Counted from the first letter of the stretch, positions 24,650 through 34,376 are shown. The stretch is DNA of 63,237 bases from JAAYBQ01 sp035403465 (GCA_035403465.1 DAONFG010000015.1:1-63237), one strand, 5' to 3'. Numbers and translations: made by a program. Notes: generated by a model from the sequence alone, not told the origin.

Positions 24650-25477
24650 ATGAACAAACAGCAGATAATGGAAATAACAGCAAGGTACAACCTTGCGCCG
24701 AACAAGAAGCTTGGCCAGAACTTCCTGGTGGGCGATAACGTCGTGTCCAGGATACTTGAACTGTGCAGGCCGCACGCCGGCCGCATACTCGAAATAGGGC
24801 CCGGACTCGGCGCAGTGTCATGCGGACTTGCCGAAATGAGTTCCGCCTACACCGCTGTCGAGATAGATTCAGGTTTCGTCCGGTACCTCTCTGACCTCTT
24901 TGCAGGGAACAGTAAAGTGCACATAATTCACGGGGACTTCCTGAAGACAGGGGTAAATGATGAGTTTGACCTCGCAGTTTCCAACCTGCCGTACTACTGC
25001 GCCTCGGAGATCCTGTTCAGGCTTGCATCTGAGTTCTCCATGCCTGTGATCTTCGGAATGGTGCAGCGTGAAATGGCGCAGAGGATAACTGCAGCTGAAG
25101 GGAGCGAAAATTACGGCGCAATGACAGTCAACCTTGCGTACTATTTCAGCACAAGGGAATGCTTTGTTGTTCCAGGGGATGCTTTCTATCCCAGGCCTGA
25201 GGTGAAGTCATCGCTCATAAAGCTTGAAAGGAAGACGAGATATTTTCCTGATACGAAAAGTGAAAGCCTGTTCCACGACGTGGTGAAGTCCGCATTCTGG
25301 GGCAGGAGAAAAACAATATTAAAGACGCTGGCTGATTCACCTCACATGGACCTGGGGCGTGAGAGGGCCGGGGCGATCCTTGAACAGTGCGGCATTGACA
25401 CAGGCGCGCGGGGCGAAACACTTGGCCTCTCCGCGTACATTAAACTCACAGAGGCAATAATCAATAATGAAAAATGA
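24650..25477 (+). CDS. ksgA: 16S rRNA (adenine1518/1519-N6)-dimethyltransferase
   Basis: 275 residues. KsgA dimethylates two adjacent adenines in helix 45 of 16S rRNA late in small-subunit assembly, using SAM. Motifs: NKKLGQNFLVG (18-28), EIGPGLGAVS (47-56), HGDFLK (about 93-98), the catalytic NLPYYCASEIL (about 105-115) and the C-terminal helical domain with RRKTILKTL. Length is normal. The stop overlaps the next start by 11 bp, so translation is coupled. Confidence 0.95.
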   Translation: MNKQQIMEITARYNLAPNKKLGQNFLVGDNVVSRILELCRPHAGRILEIGPGLGAVSCGLAEMSSAYTAVEIDSGFVRYLSDLFAGNSKVHIIHGDFLKTGVNDEFDLAVSNLPYYCASEILFRLASEFSMPVIFGMVQREMAQRITAAEGSENYGAMTVNLAYYFSTRECFVVPGDAFYPRPEVKSSLIKLERKTRYFPDTKSESLFHDVVKSAFWGRRKTILKTLADSPHMDLGRERAGAILEQCGIDTGARGETLGLSAYIKLTEAIINNEK

Positions 25478-27938
25478 AGATATAAAGCGCAGCCTTGACT
25501 CAATACTCCACCGTGTCCAGAAACCCGCGCGCTACACAGGCGGCGAATACAACTCCATAGTAAAAAAGGATGTGCAGGTGCGCGCCGCTATCTCCTACCC
25601 GGACCTGTACGAGATAGGCATGGCCAACAACGGCATCAGGATACTCTACGAGTACGGGAACAGGCTCGAGGGTATCGCATGCGAACGTGTATTTGCTGTT
25701 GAGGCGGACTTCGAGAGGGAGCTGCGCATGAACAATGTGCCGCTCTTTACCCTGGAGACATTTACGCCTCTGTGCCATCTTGACCTGCTGGGGTTCAACC
25801 TTTCGCATGAACTGCTTTATACAAACATGCTGCACATACTGGACCTGGGCAATATACCGCTGCTGCGCGCTGACCGCGTTGAAACAGACCCGGTAATAAT
25901 TGCAGGGGGCGAATGCGTCTCAAACCCGTTCCCGGCGGCTGACTTCGTTGACCTGTTCTTCATAGGGGAGGGGGAGCACGGTTTCACTGAAATATTATCC
26001 GGGCTTGCAGCGTGCAGAAGGTCCGGGCTGTCTCGCAATGAAACAATAGCCAGGCTTGGAGAGATCGGGGGAGTGCTGGTCTCCGCTGATTACAGTTTCA
26101 GCTATGACGGGATTAACGTCAGCACTGAAGGCATGAAGAGGGTCATGAAACGCGTAGTCAGGGAGGGCGCGGAGTGGCAGGCATCAAAACCTCCGGTTCC
26201 AAATATCCGCATATCGCAGGAGCGCGCTGTAGTCGAGATCGCCCGGGGGTGCCACAACCTCTGCAAGTTCTGCCACGCGGGCTACTACAACATGCCGTAC
26301 AGGACATGCGCATGCGGTGACGTTGAATCAGAAATATTCCGCCAGTTAAACAGTACGGGCTACAGCGAGGTCACATTAAACTCGCTCTCTTCAGGGGACT
26401 ACAGGGATATAGTCAGGCTCCTGAACAGCGTGATGCCCAGGCTCACCGAGGAGGGGATATCTCTTGCGCTCCCGTCTCTGAAAGTGGACAAGAACACCCT
26501 GCCGGTAATTGAACTGGTATCAAACCTGAGAAAGACATCGCTCACGTTCGCTGTTGAATCTGCTTCACCGGAGATCAGGAGCAGCGCATATAAAAAGGTG
26601 AAGGAGGATGACCTCCTTGACATAGTTACATTCGCATTTACTCACGGGTGGCGTGTAATCAAGCTCTATTTCATGATCGGACTCCCCGGCTGCGAGGAGG
26701 TCGACGAGGCCGCGGAGATAAGCAGGCTTCTCGGCGTCATCGCGCGCGCTCCGGGTAAGGGTAAGCGGGAGATCAACGTCACCATATCGCCGTTCGTGCC
26801 CAAGCCCCACACGCCGTTCCAGTACCATAAGCAGATGGACATGGAATATTTTGATTCGGTGATCCGCACTGTAAGAAGGTCCGCGCCGCGTTCAGTAACA
26901 ATAAAGAACCATGACATACGCTCGTCATTCATCGAGGGGCTCATGGCGCGCGCGGACACCCGCATGGGCGCGGTTATACTCGCGGCATACCGGAACAGCG
27001 CGAAGTTCGACTCGTGGCACGAACACTTCAGGTTCGATGCATGGATGGATGCCATAAACGAACACCTGCCTCACTGGAGGGAATACCTTGCTCCCCGTAC
27101 TCCGGGGACAAACTTCCCGTGGCAGGTGATCGAAACAGGGAGCGAGCGCGCGGTAGAGGCCATGCGCGGCCGCTGCCTGGACCTTGAAAACTATCACCAG
27201 CCTGAAAAGCGCTACCGCGATGAGCTGGACACCTCATGGTACAAAGACTCCATGAAACGCTTTGAGGAGAAGTACAACGCTGTTCAGAAGATCAGGCTCA
27301 GGGTTTCCAAGACAGGGTACGGGATGTTTGTTCCGCATATAGACTTCATGGAGATCATGAAGCGCGCGTTCCGCATGGCAGGGCTGCCCGTTGCTTTCAG
27401 CCAGGGATTCAACAAGCGCGAAAGGATATCTGCCGGGTTCCCGTCACCTGTTGGAGTTGAGAGCATGGCTGAACTGCTTGATGTCGAACTTTACAGGGAG
27501 ATTCAGGACCCGCAGATCAATGAATGGATCAGTATAATCAACACTAAACTTCCGGAATTTCTTAAAGTAGAGAGCGCCGGGAGGGTAGATGCAAAGGCTG
27601 CGATTATGGCGCTCACCGCGGCAGTAAGGTACAGTGCGGTCTTTGAACATGGCGCAATACCGCATTCGGTCGGGGAAATCCTCAGCGCCGACGGCAGCAT
27701 AACAAAGCGCGGCAAAAACGGTGAGAAGGAGTTCCCGCTCCGCGAGGTCCTGCATTCATACGAAATAGATGGTAACCGCCTGGACTTTATCCTTTATACC
27801 GGGAACGAGTCATCGATCAGGGCGGATGAGTTCCTGCGTACGGTTACAGGTGCAGAGCATGTCCTCAGCACAGGAGTTTCGGTTACAAAGATGTGCCAGT
27901 ATGTAAAGACAGAGTCCGGGATGGAAGTGCTGGAGTAG
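25467..27938 (+). CDS. Radical SAM protein fused to DUF2344 (TIGR03960/TIGR03936 type)
   Basis: 823 residues. The N-terminal region (about 30-240) resembles a B12-binding-like fold (SYPDLYEIGMANNG, GGECVSNPFPAADF, IGEGE). The radical SAM core has its 4Fe-4S cysteines at C262, C266 and C269 (GCHNLCKFCH). The C-terminal DUF2344 domain starts near residue 605 (KIRLRVSKTGYGMFVPHIDF... FSQGFNKRERISAGFPSPVG). This fusion is widespread in anaerobes, often next to ribonuclease G or ribosomal genes, and its reaction is not established. Coupling to ksgA suggests RNA modification; that is inference. Confidence 0.9.
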   Translation: MKNEDIKRSLDSILHRVQKPARYTGGEYNSIVKKDVQVRAAISYPDLYEIGMANNGIRILYEYGNRLEGIACERVFAVEADFERELRMNNVPLFTLETFTPLCHLDLLGFNLSHELLYTNMLHILDLGNIPLLRADRVETDPVIIAGGECVSNPFPAADFVDLFFIGEGEHGFTEILSGLAACRRSGLSRNETIARLGEIGGVLVSADYSFSYDGINVSTEGMKRVMKRVVREGAEWQASKPPVPNIRISQERAVVEIARGCHNLCKFCHAGYYNMPYRTCACGDVESEIFRQLNSTGYSEVTLNSLSSGDYRDIVRLLNSVMPRLTEEGISLALPSLKVDKNTLPVIELVSNLRKTSLTFAVESASPEIRSSAYKKVKEDDLLDIVTFAFTHGWRVIKLYFMIGLPGCEEVDEAAEISRLLGVIARAPGKGKREINVTISPFVPKPHTPFQYHKQMDMEYFDSVIRTVRRSAPRSVTIKNHDIRSSFIEGLMARADTRMGAVILAAYRNSAKFDSWHEHFRFDAWMDAINEHLPHWREYLAPRTPGTNFPWQVIETGSERAVEAMRGRCLDLENYHQPEKRYRDELDTSWYKDSMKRFEEKYNAVQKIRLRVSKTGYGMFVPHIDFMEIMKRAFRMAGLPVAFSQGFNKRERISAGFPSPVGVESMAELLDVELYREIQDPQINEWISIINTKLPEFLKVESAGRVDAKAAIMALTAAVRYSAVFEHGAIPHSVGEILSADGSITKRGKNGEKEFPLREVLHSYEIDGNRLDFILYTGNESSIRADEFLRTVTGAEHVLSTGVSVTKMCQYVKTESGMEVLE

Positions 27939-27989
27939 GGGTGGCCGACAGGCCGGAGGATTTTATCATGTAACTGAAAGTTTTCTCAT

Positions 27990-28225
27990 TAAACCTGTGG
28001 TGTCATGAACTAAATCCCCCTTTCGCTGCCGCTTCTTCCCCCTTTGGTAAAGGGGGTNNNNNNNNNNNNNNNNNNNNNNNNNNNNNNNNNNNNNNNNNNN
28101 NNNNNNNNNNNNNNNNNNNNNNNNNNNNNNNNNNNNNNNNNNNNNNNNNNNNNNNNNAACCTGCAGTATCATGAACTAAATCCCCCTTTCGCTGCCGCTT
28201 CTTCCCCCTTTGTTAAAGGGGGATT
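27990..28225. repeat. Direct repeat around an assembly gap (28058-28157 = N)
   Basis: Positions 27995-28056 and 28158-28222 are near-identical (start AAACCTGT/AACCTGCA, then CATGAACTAAATCCCCCTTT, then AAAGGGGG). They flank exactly 100 N, a placeholder gap. The repeat probably broke the assembly, so the true distance between the radical SAM and TPR genes is unknown. Confidence 0.85.
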
Positions 28226-29157
28226 TACTTCCCCTCCCGCACCAGCCTGTCCGCGGTCTCTGTCAGCCTGTCAGCCTTATCCCTTTCGCCAAGCGCCTTC
28301 ATGATTGCAGCAAGCTGAAAGTAGAGGTCGGGATTTTCGGGCTGGAGCCTGATTGCCTCTTCGTAGTTTTTTACAGCAAGGTCAATGTAATACTTGCGCG
28401 TGTGTCCCCTGAGCCTGTTGTTGTAATAGATATTCCCCAGCTGTATGTAGGTGATGGGGTAGCGCGGGTTGACCTTCTTTAATTCTTCAAGCACAGCCGC
28501 GGCCTTTTCGTTTTCGTTTGTCTGCCTGTAGCAGTCTGCAAGCCCTATGTATGCCTCGGTATGCGCAGGATTGTAACTTATAGCGTTGTCGTACAGCGCG
28601 GCAGCGCCCACGGGATCAGTACGCCTTATCCTTTCAGCCTCATCGGCAATGACGCTGCTGCGCGGCATGCCGGTCTCCCTGCACATGTTGTAAAACTTTT
28701 CAGCTTCATCAATCCTGCCTGTTGCCACAAGTATCCTTGCAAGGTTGATCATAATGCGCGTATCTTCAGGGTCAAGGCTGTGTCCGCGCATATAGTGGTC
28801 AAGGGCCTTGTCGTACTGCACATAGAATTCATAGAGCTCGCCCAGCATGCAGTGGACCCGGGGCTGCGAGTCGTTTATGGACAGGGAGAGTTCATAGTAC
28901 TCGATGGCCGCGTACCTGTCCTTCTGGATAAATTTTATCTCTGCAATAATGTTGGCGGCCTGGTACAGGTCACCTTTTCGCCTGAGCGCTTTAACCATGC
29001 TGTCATTGGCGTCCTTGTACAGCCTCTCCCTGTACTGCAGCATCCCCCGTTTGTAAAAGTATTCCCAGCCTTCGTGCGCGGTGCTCTGCGCTAAAACCAT
29101 GCCCGGAACCGCACATAATAAAAATATTAAAAAAAATGAATTTTTTATTATTGACAT
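28225..29157 (-). CDS. Exported TPR-repeat protein
   Basis: 310 residues starting at ATG 29157 (M-S-I-I-K-N-S-F-F). Longer frames run backwards through tRNA-Phe and are spurious. Residues 1 to about 23 form a signal peptide (FFLIFLLCAVPGMVLAQ). Then come about seven tetratricopeptide repeats, for example YAAIEYYELSLSINDSQPRV, YDKALDHYMRGHSLDPEDTR, HTEAYIGLADCYRQTNENEK and YEEAIRLQPENPDLYFQLAA. TPR arrays hold protein partners together; the periplasmic partner is unknown. It ends close to the repeat at the gap. Confidence 0.85.
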   Translation of the reverse strand: MSIIKNSFFLIFLLCAVPGMVLAQSTAHEGWEYFYKRGMLQYRERLYKDANDSMVKALRRKGDLYQAANIIAEIKFIQKDRYAAIEYYELSLSINDSQPRVHCMLGELYEFYVQYDKALDHYMRGHSLDPEDTRIMINLARILVATGRIDEAEKFYNMCRETGMPRSSVIADEAERIRRTDPVGAAALYDNAISYNPAHTEAYIGLADCYRQTNENEKAAAVLEELKKVNPRYPITYIQLGNIYYNNRLRGHTRKYYIDLAVKNYEEAIRLQPENPDLYFQLAAIMKALGERDKADRLTETADRLVREGK

Positions 29158-29201
29158 ATTCCGCACTGCGAATAGACATGTATAGTCTTTTGACAAGACG
29201 T

Positions 29202-29274
29202 GGTCAGGTAGCTCAGTCGGTAGAGCAGTAGACTGAAAATCTACGTGTCGGCGGTTCGATTCCGTCTCTGACCA
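29202..29274 (+). tRNA. tRNA-Phe (GAA)
   Basis: 73-nt cloverleaf. Acceptor GGTCAGG/TCTGACC (one G-T pair), D arm GCTC/GAGC, anticodon stem GTAGA/TCTAC around CTGAAAA with anticodon GAA, variable loop GTGTC, T arm GGCGG TTCGATT CCGTC, discriminator A at 29274. The 3' CCA is not encoded. It lies divergent to the TPR gene. Confidence 0.95.
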
Positions 29275-29276
29275 CA

Positions 29277-30126
29277 TCTTTTTTCCTCTCTTCACTACAG
29301 CAAGTCCCCTTAAATGTTAATCCTGATTTTACCTTCGGCATACTGATAATTCATATTATAATTTAATTTTCCTGTCAATGTTAAAAGGATTCACCCTGTT
29401 CCTGATCCGTGCAAAGAATCTGCCACAGAGGCGCAGAGATCACGGAGAGAAGATGGTTAAGATTTTGTCATACCCGCGAAGGCGGGTATCTTAATGATAC
29501 AAATGGTGCTTGCTGTGATCTGAACTTAATGCCCCCGGCAGAGTATTCCTGCGGAAGTTCATGCACTTCATTCTGCCACCCCCGGAGTGGGTTTAGTGAC
29601 TTAACGGTTTCACCACCCGCTGCGCTGGAGGCACGGAGAAAGGATTAAAGAATGTCTCTCGCAGAGGCGCAAAGGCGCAAAGGGTAAAGAGTCTATCATC
29701 CCGAACGACCACCAGCGAGGAGACGACCGGAGGAAGAGCCCTGGCTGATCTCAATGATTCGCATAGTACCTGCAGTAACCTTAAATCTCCGGCCCCCTTT
29801 CCCCCGGATGGGGCACGCACAGTAAATTAAATGTGTCTCATGAAAATTAAATTCCATGCGACCTTCTGAGATAAATCATAGTTCCCATTTAAATAACGAT
29901 ATATGGATTAATGCGGTTGTTAATTTGATCGTGCCCCATCCGGGGGAAAGGGGGCTTTGTTAGTTTAATTAACAGTTTAATGTTTTTCGACCGGGGGGCC
30001 GGATAATATCTGTGTCCATCTGTGTTGAATCATTTTGTTTAGCGGCAGCGGCATAGTTCGTCCGCCGGGAATTAATCCCGCGTATGATATGGCGTGTTTG
30101 ATGTAACAGATTGGTTAAAAATTCGG
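29277..30126. other. Gene-free region with dispersed repeats
   Basis: No convincing coding frame. It has fragments such as GAGGCGCAGAGATCACGGAG (29430s) and CGCAAAGGCGCAAAGGG (29670s), which are common intergenic repeat text, and one MITE-like inverted repeat at 29792-29955. Confidence 0.6.
29792..29955. mobile_element. MITE-like element with 26-bp terminal inverted repeats
   Basis: Perfect 26-bp terminal repeats at 29792-29817 and 29930-29955 (outer end GCCCCCTTTCCCCC, inner end GGGGCACG) enclose 112 bp of AT-rich non-coding DNA. A relative with the same kind of ends is at 63062-63188. No target-site duplication is clear. Confidence 0.55.
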
Positions 30127-30573
30127 TTACGAACCCTGGCCCGGGTTGCCTTTACCATGTGTAACAGGTGAATACAGGCTGTCTGCTATGAACAACGGAG
30201 TGGCAACGGAGGTGAAGGCTTCCGGAGTACTATGTGAGAACCTGGAGCATACTTCCTGAGTGCCTTTATCCGGCTTCTTTACTGCTGCAGGCATATTTGC
30301 CTTCATGAATTGTGAGATGTACAGGTTATAACCTTTCACAGGTTTGTACCTGGCCTTGCGGTTGTAAACTGACTTTTCATCCGGGCTAAGCTGCTGCCAT
30401 GAGCGCACCGCATCAGCAAAGGTTGCGCGTACAGCCTGCTGGCATTCGGTCCGTGGATTGGACGGAATAACATGGATCCGGCAGTATTGCATGCCGTACC
30501 TGTTGTAATGTACAATCCTGCCTATGCTGCCTCTTAAATTGTGAAACATCGGATTAAGCGTTAACTTTGCCAT
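30127..30573 (-). CDS. DUF6266-like hypothetical protein
   Basis: 148 residues from ATG 30573, chosen for the GGGGGG box 7 bp upstream. The pattern MFHNLRGSIGRIVHYNRYG, then NPRTECQQAVRATFADAVRSW, SPDEKSVYNRKAR and GYNLYISQFMK is that of DUF6266-type proteins known from Bacteroidetes and others. The N-terminal part would be a beta domain and the C-terminal part helical. No signal peptide. Role unknown. The last 40 residues are low in structure. Confidence 0.6.
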   Translation of the reverse strand: MAKLTLNPMFHNLRGSIGRIVHYNRYGMQYCRIHVIPSNPRTECQQAVRATFADAVRSWQQLSPDEKSVYNRKARYKPVKGYNLYISQFMKANMPAAVKKPDKGTQEVCSRFSHSTPEAFTSVATPLFIADSLYSPVTHGKGNPGQGS

Positions 30574-30843
30574 AAATACCCCCCTACTATTTATGTGGCT
30601 TTTTACGATGGAAAATGACAAAATTTTTTAAAATAAGGGGTTTATTTTTTACGCAGGGGACTTTTTACTATGGCATGGTAGTCTGTCGAAAGAATTGAAG
30701 AAGCGCGTATATTCCCCGAAAATCTCATTTCAGAACACAGGAATAGTTGTTTTTTATCGTTATATGTAATCAGCAGTTTCATGTAAAAGAGAAAACTGCT
30801 GAATACATACACACATGTATTACCATTTTTGAGACGATTCAGG

Positions 30844-31398
30844 TTAAAAGGCCCGGATAGCCCGGACTCTGTTGATTTCAGTCTTAAAGCGCCCGGGCTG
30901 GGTGCCAGTACCGAAATGCTGGGCCCACGCGCCACCAGGAGCATACTCAGACGAGCTCCAATAGTATTTATCTTCTTCGAAATTACCGATCGTGTCTTTA
31001 TTATTATACATTTCATTCAGCTCATTTTTAGAAGGAAGATACCAGTCTCCTTCTTCATCACTTCGATAATCCCTGCATCTCAGAGCCGCACTTGCAGTAT
31101 GATTCGCTTGATAAATAATTGCGTCAGTGTTGTCGTAACCGGTGTCAATTTCAGTGCTTGTTGTCCCGATTTCTGTAGATGTAATATTACTCCATCCTGC
31201 ATTTATATACTGATCAACGGGTGCTGCCTCCAATCCGTGTAACCCTTCGTCTGTTACGTAGAACACTATTCCTCTTCCACTCGGGCCGATATCGCCTATG
31301 GCGTATTTTTTTGAATCTTCACCCGTGGCGTTGTCGCAATTCGTAAATGCCAGTGTTGATGCAAACATGAGCATTGCAATATATTTAAAGTGTTTCAT
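30844..31398 (-). CDS. DUF1566 lipoprotein
   Basis: 184 residues from ATG 31398 with GGGGGA upstream. The signal peptide ends in the lipobox-like FTNC (Cys about residue 21). Residues about 30-184 form a DUF1566-type domain: YAIGDIGPSGRGIVFYVTD, HGLEAAPVDQ, GDWYLPSKNELNEMYNN, YYWSSSEY, and a C-terminal RVRAIRAF. This C-type-lectin-like fold is common in lipoproteins of spirochaetes. It likely sits on the cell surface or periplasmic face. Single gene with its own leader. Confidence 0.82.
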   Translation of the reverse strand: MKHFKYIAMLMFASTLAFTNCDNATGEDSKKYAIGDIGPSGRGIVFYVTDEGLHGLEAAPVDQYINAGWSNITSTEIGTTSTEIDTGYDNTDAIIYQANHTASAALRCRDYRSDEEGDWYLPSKNELNEMYNNKDTIGNFEEDKYYWSSSEYAPGGAWAQHFGTGTQPGRFKTEINRVRAIRAF

Positions 31399-31677
31399 AT
31401 AATCCCCCTGGAAATAGATGTTTAATGAATGAAGGGGACTTTCTGTAATTGCTGATTTCAAACAGCAGTGTGTCAAATATTTATCAGTTTTTTAATAAAA
31501 TGGAGCACGATGCACCGTGATTATACATTTACAGTAAATACGCTCTAATACAACCGTGTGTTACAGCGACTGGTGCACTGTGCTGGTGTGCCGTCAGGGT
31601 ATAACAAGCCTGAAGTAAAAGTATAAATTCATTTAAATTTAACAACGGTTATGCGTGAGTATGGCTATCAGCTCTTT

Positions 31678-32385
31678 TTACCATCCGTAATTAAATGTCT
31701 GTGTTGATACGCCGGCAAATTCGAATTCCGCTGTCAGGTAGAATGTGTTGCCTATAACGCTTTCATCAACATAGACCCTTGTTCCCGTGCCCCTGTAGAC
31801 CACTCCGCCCGAATCATCGGTCAAAGTAATAACAGCCCCGGGCTTTTTATCCCAGTACAGGTAATAAGGCGGGATGTTATTCTGCCTGTTAAAGTTTATC
31901 CAGTACATGTCAGCGTAATTCATTTGTACCGGGATTGTGACCGTTGAACCTGCTTCAAGGTCTGTGGTGTAATAGCCGTAATAGTTTATATAGGTCATCA
32001 GTACATCGTTAACGTAACCGGTAATCTCACCAACAACTACAATTGATATACTTTTACCGGCAGGTACGCTCAGCTCAACAAAACTTCCTCCACCGGTATC
32101 GTCGTCCTGCACATAAACAGCGTCGATACCTGCGGAAACAAGAATTGAGTCACCTGAAACAGCGGCTATATGCAGTTTCTGCACGTAGGTCTCGGCATTG
32201 GACGCGTAGGCATCTTTTGCGAATATGTTAAGTACCCTGTCAATAAAAGACGCCGGCTGATGGTGTGCAATGGGTATGTTACCCAGGTTGATTCGCACTG
32301 TGGCGTTTTGTGAAGCATCGTAGCATGAACCTGATATTGCAGCTGCCATCAGGATTAATAGTGCGGCTATTATTATTTTTTTCAT
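31678..32385 (-). CDS. Paralogous lipoprotein 1 (TVRINLGN family)
   Basis: 235 residues, start ATG 32385 after GGTGG. The signal peptide ends SGSC. The conserved family head follows: ATVRINLGNIPIAHHQP, ASFIDRVLNIFAKDAYA. The rest is beta-rich (ILVSAGIDAVYV, FVELSVPAGKSISIVVVGEI) and the C-terminal third differs from its neighbours. It is the most divergent of the four and the last in the tandem. Function unknown. Confidence 0.8.
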   Translation of the reverse strand: MKKIIIAALLILMAAAISGSCYDASQNATVRINLGNIPIAHHQPASFIDRVLNIFAKDAYASNAETYVQKLHIAAVSGDSILVSAGIDAVYVQDDDTGGGSFVELSVPAGKSISIVVVGEITGYVNDVLMTYINYYGYYTTDLEAGSTVTIPVQMNYADMYWINFNRQNNIPPYYLYWDKKPGAVITLTDDSGGVVYRGTGTRVYVDESVIGNTFYLTAEFEFAGVSTQTFNYGW

Positions 32386-32637
32386 AATATCCACCTTCAC
32401 GAATTTCGACTTTTGCCGGAGCAGGCGTTAAAAGTGAATAATACTAAGAATACTTTCCCGGAACTTTTAATGCCGCTGCCGGTTTAATAAGAAGATTAAT
32501 TTAATGAGATTTTAAGAAAAATCAAATTAATTTAAAGGATGATTTACTGTTATTGTTCATGTTTCGTGCCGTAAGATGGGTTTTAGTGAAAATGCTGCGA
32601 TAAATCATGCTATGATGAATGGGGCTGAATAAAAAAA

Positions 32638-32656
32638 CCGGAGCGGGTACTCCGGG
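32638..32656. terminator. Hairpin after paralogous lipoprotein 2
   Basis: CCGGAG / CTCCGG with loop about 6 nt, preceded on the plus strand by AAAAAAA, which is a U-run on the minus strand. It lies 30 bp beyond the gene's stop at 32686. Its stem sequence resembles the terminator of the next paralogue (33525-33564). Confidence 0.7.
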
Positions 32657-32685
32657 TAATTGTTTCTGTAATTGAATTAATATTA

Positions 32686-33423
32686 TTAAAAACTAAAAGA
32701 AATCTGATTTGACTCACTGCCCGTAAATCCAAATTTTATTCTTATTCTATACTGATTAGAATTTGCTGAATCATAATATGTATTTAAACAACTATTATCA
32801 CTGCCTGAATATATGGGAAGATAATTTTCTTCAATCTGGAAAGTGTTGTATTCAATAGAATAGTCTGTTGCACCGTAAATTCTATTCCATGCAAGAATGG
32901 CGTTGTAATTGACGGCTTCTCCCTCGTAATGAAAATTAAAATAGTTTGATGCAATTAGACTATCGAATGTAAGTACCTGTATATTTACTGTTTCGACAGA
33001 ACCGGCTTTAATATTAATTGGAGTATTGTTCTGACCATAGTGGGTGATTGCGCCATTAATATCTTCTCCTATTACGGCAATTGTAATATTATCCCCAGCC
33101 GGTACTGTAAGTTCAACAGTGCTTTGATCGCTTACCATTACATATGTTACCGCAACATCCGAGGCATCAATAGTCATACTTGTACTAAGACCATTTCCTG
33201 AAAATGCAGCAAGATGTATTTTGTGAACATACATTTCTGCAGTATATTGCGCCTGGGCCTCCTTCTCGAACAATCCCAGTACCCTGTCAATTAGCGACTT
33301 CGGCTCATGTTTCGCTATTGGCATATTCCCCAAGTTTATGCGTACGGTTGCCGTATCCGGATCATAGCATCCGGTGAAGGTGATTATTGATAATGTAATT
33401 ATTGTCAATAGAAGTTTTTTCAT
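32686..33423 (-). CDS. Paralogous lipoprotein 2 (TVRINLGN family)
   Basis: 245 residues from ATG 33423 (AGGTGG upstream). Signal with lipobox FTGC (Cys about 18), then YDPDTATVRINLGNMPIAKH and SLIDRVLGLFEKEAQA. The middle carries VELTVPAGDNITIAVIGEDI. The C-terminal half has a fibronectin-like strand pattern (ILAWNRIYGATDYSIEYN). The first 60 residues are almost the same as in paralogues 3 and 4, so recent duplication or gene conversion is likely. Confidence 0.82.
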   Translation of the reverse strand: MKKLLLTIITLSIITFTGCYDPDTATVRINLGNMPIAKHEPKSLIDRVLGLFEKEAQAQYTAEMYVHKIHLAAFSGNGLSTSMTIDASDVAVTYVMVSDQSTVELTVPAGDNITIAVIGEDINGAITHYGQNNTPINIKAGSVETVNIQVLTFDSLIASNYFNFHYEGEAVNYNAILAWNRIYGATDYSIEYNTFQIEENYLPIYSGSDNSCLNTYYDSANSNQYRIRIKFGFTGSESNQISFSF

Positions 33424-33524
33424 ACTACCCACCTGTGATTTGTTACGGAGTTTAAATTTACAGTATTTGTGCATTATGGCATACGTTGTGCAAGTGTTTT
33501 TTTGTGATTAATTGCGGGCGCCTG

Positions 33525-33564
33525 GGTTAAAGAAACCGGAGCGGATGCTCCGGTTTCTTTAACC
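33525..33564. terminator. Terminator after paralogous lipoprotein 3
   Basis: Perfect 18-bp stem (GGTTAAAGAAACCGGAGC and its complement) with loop GGAT, directly beyond the gene ending at 33569. Inner A/T part supplies a U-rich end on either strand. Confidence 0.85.
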
Positions 33565-33568
33565 TCTA

Positions 33569-34294
33569 TTAGTCCTGAACCGTACTTGCTGTAAAATAGC
33601 TGGTCTTTAGTGAAAAAGGTTCAAATTCGAGGTAAATACGGTTTCCGTAATAGTATCCCACATTACTTATTGAAGTATCATATCCGCTATAGAGTAATAC
33701 GTAATTCTCTGTCTGTGGGTTTATATTTCCATAAACATGGTACTTAACCTTAAATCCGATATTATTCCAGGTCAGGGACTCACTGAGGGAGTGATAAGTA
33801 AAAGCCAGCAGAGTACTCCACGACGGATAATTGCCGTGTGTAGCAGTATTGTTATAAACTGCAACATCCACAGTGGATGTTATTCCCGTTTCCAGATCAA
33901 CTTTGCTGTAACCGTAATATTCGGCATATGGGGTACCCTGGCCAATATATAATTCACCAACAACAAGAATCGTGATATTTTTACCGGCAGGGACATCCAA
34001 TTCAACGTAATCGTTCCCTTTCTGATCTAATTGAACATCTCCACTGTTAATACTTGCTGTTGCGAGAAGGGCATCCCCAGAGTAGGCTGCAATATGTACT
34101 TTAACAATATCTGCAGGGACAGCATATGCATCTTTCTCAAACAATCCCAGTATCCTGTCAATAAAAGACTTCGGCTCATGGTGCGCTACAGGCATGTTGC
34201 CAAGATTAATGCGCACTGTTGCGGTATCGGGATCGTAGCATCCGTTGAGTGTGATTATTGATAATGTAATTATTGTCAGTAGAAGTTTTTTCAT
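33569..34294 (-). CDS. Paralogous lipoprotein 3 (TVRINLGN family)
   Basis: 241 residues, lipobox LNGC (Cys about 19), conserved head TATVRINLGNMPVAHHEP and SFIDRILGLFEKDAYA. Middle YVELDVPAGKNITILVVGEL is shared. The C-terminal part (LTWNNIGFKVKYHVYGNI) again resembles a beta-sandwich but with other loops. Own terminator downstream, own leader upstream. Confidence 0.82.
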   Translation of the reverse strand: MKKLLLTIITLSIITLNGCYDPDTATVRINLGNMPVAHHEPKSFIDRILGLFEKDAYAVPADIVKVHIAAYSGDALLATASINSGDVQLDQKGNDYVELDVPAGKNITILVVGELYIGQGTPYAEYYGYSKVDLETGITSTVDVAVYNNTATHGNYPSWSTLLAFTYHSLSESLTWNNIGFKVKYHVYGNINPQTENYVLLYSGYDTSISNVGYYYGNRIYLEFEPFSLKTSYFTASTVQD

Positions 34295-34376
34295 ACAGCT
34301 TTCCTTTGTGTTATTCAGACTTTAAACCAGATATATTAATACGTTATAATAGTATTGATGCAAGTCTTTTTCCGAA

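Noticed and set aside
28225..29295. TPR gene starting at 29295
   Set aside because: The first 46 residues of that frame are the antisense translation of tRNA-Phe (29202-29274). The ATG at 29157 begins the signal peptide.
30642..31016. 124-codon minus-strand frame
   Set aside because: It overlaps the DUF1566 lipoprotein gene in another frame and lacks a RBS and protein-like pattern.
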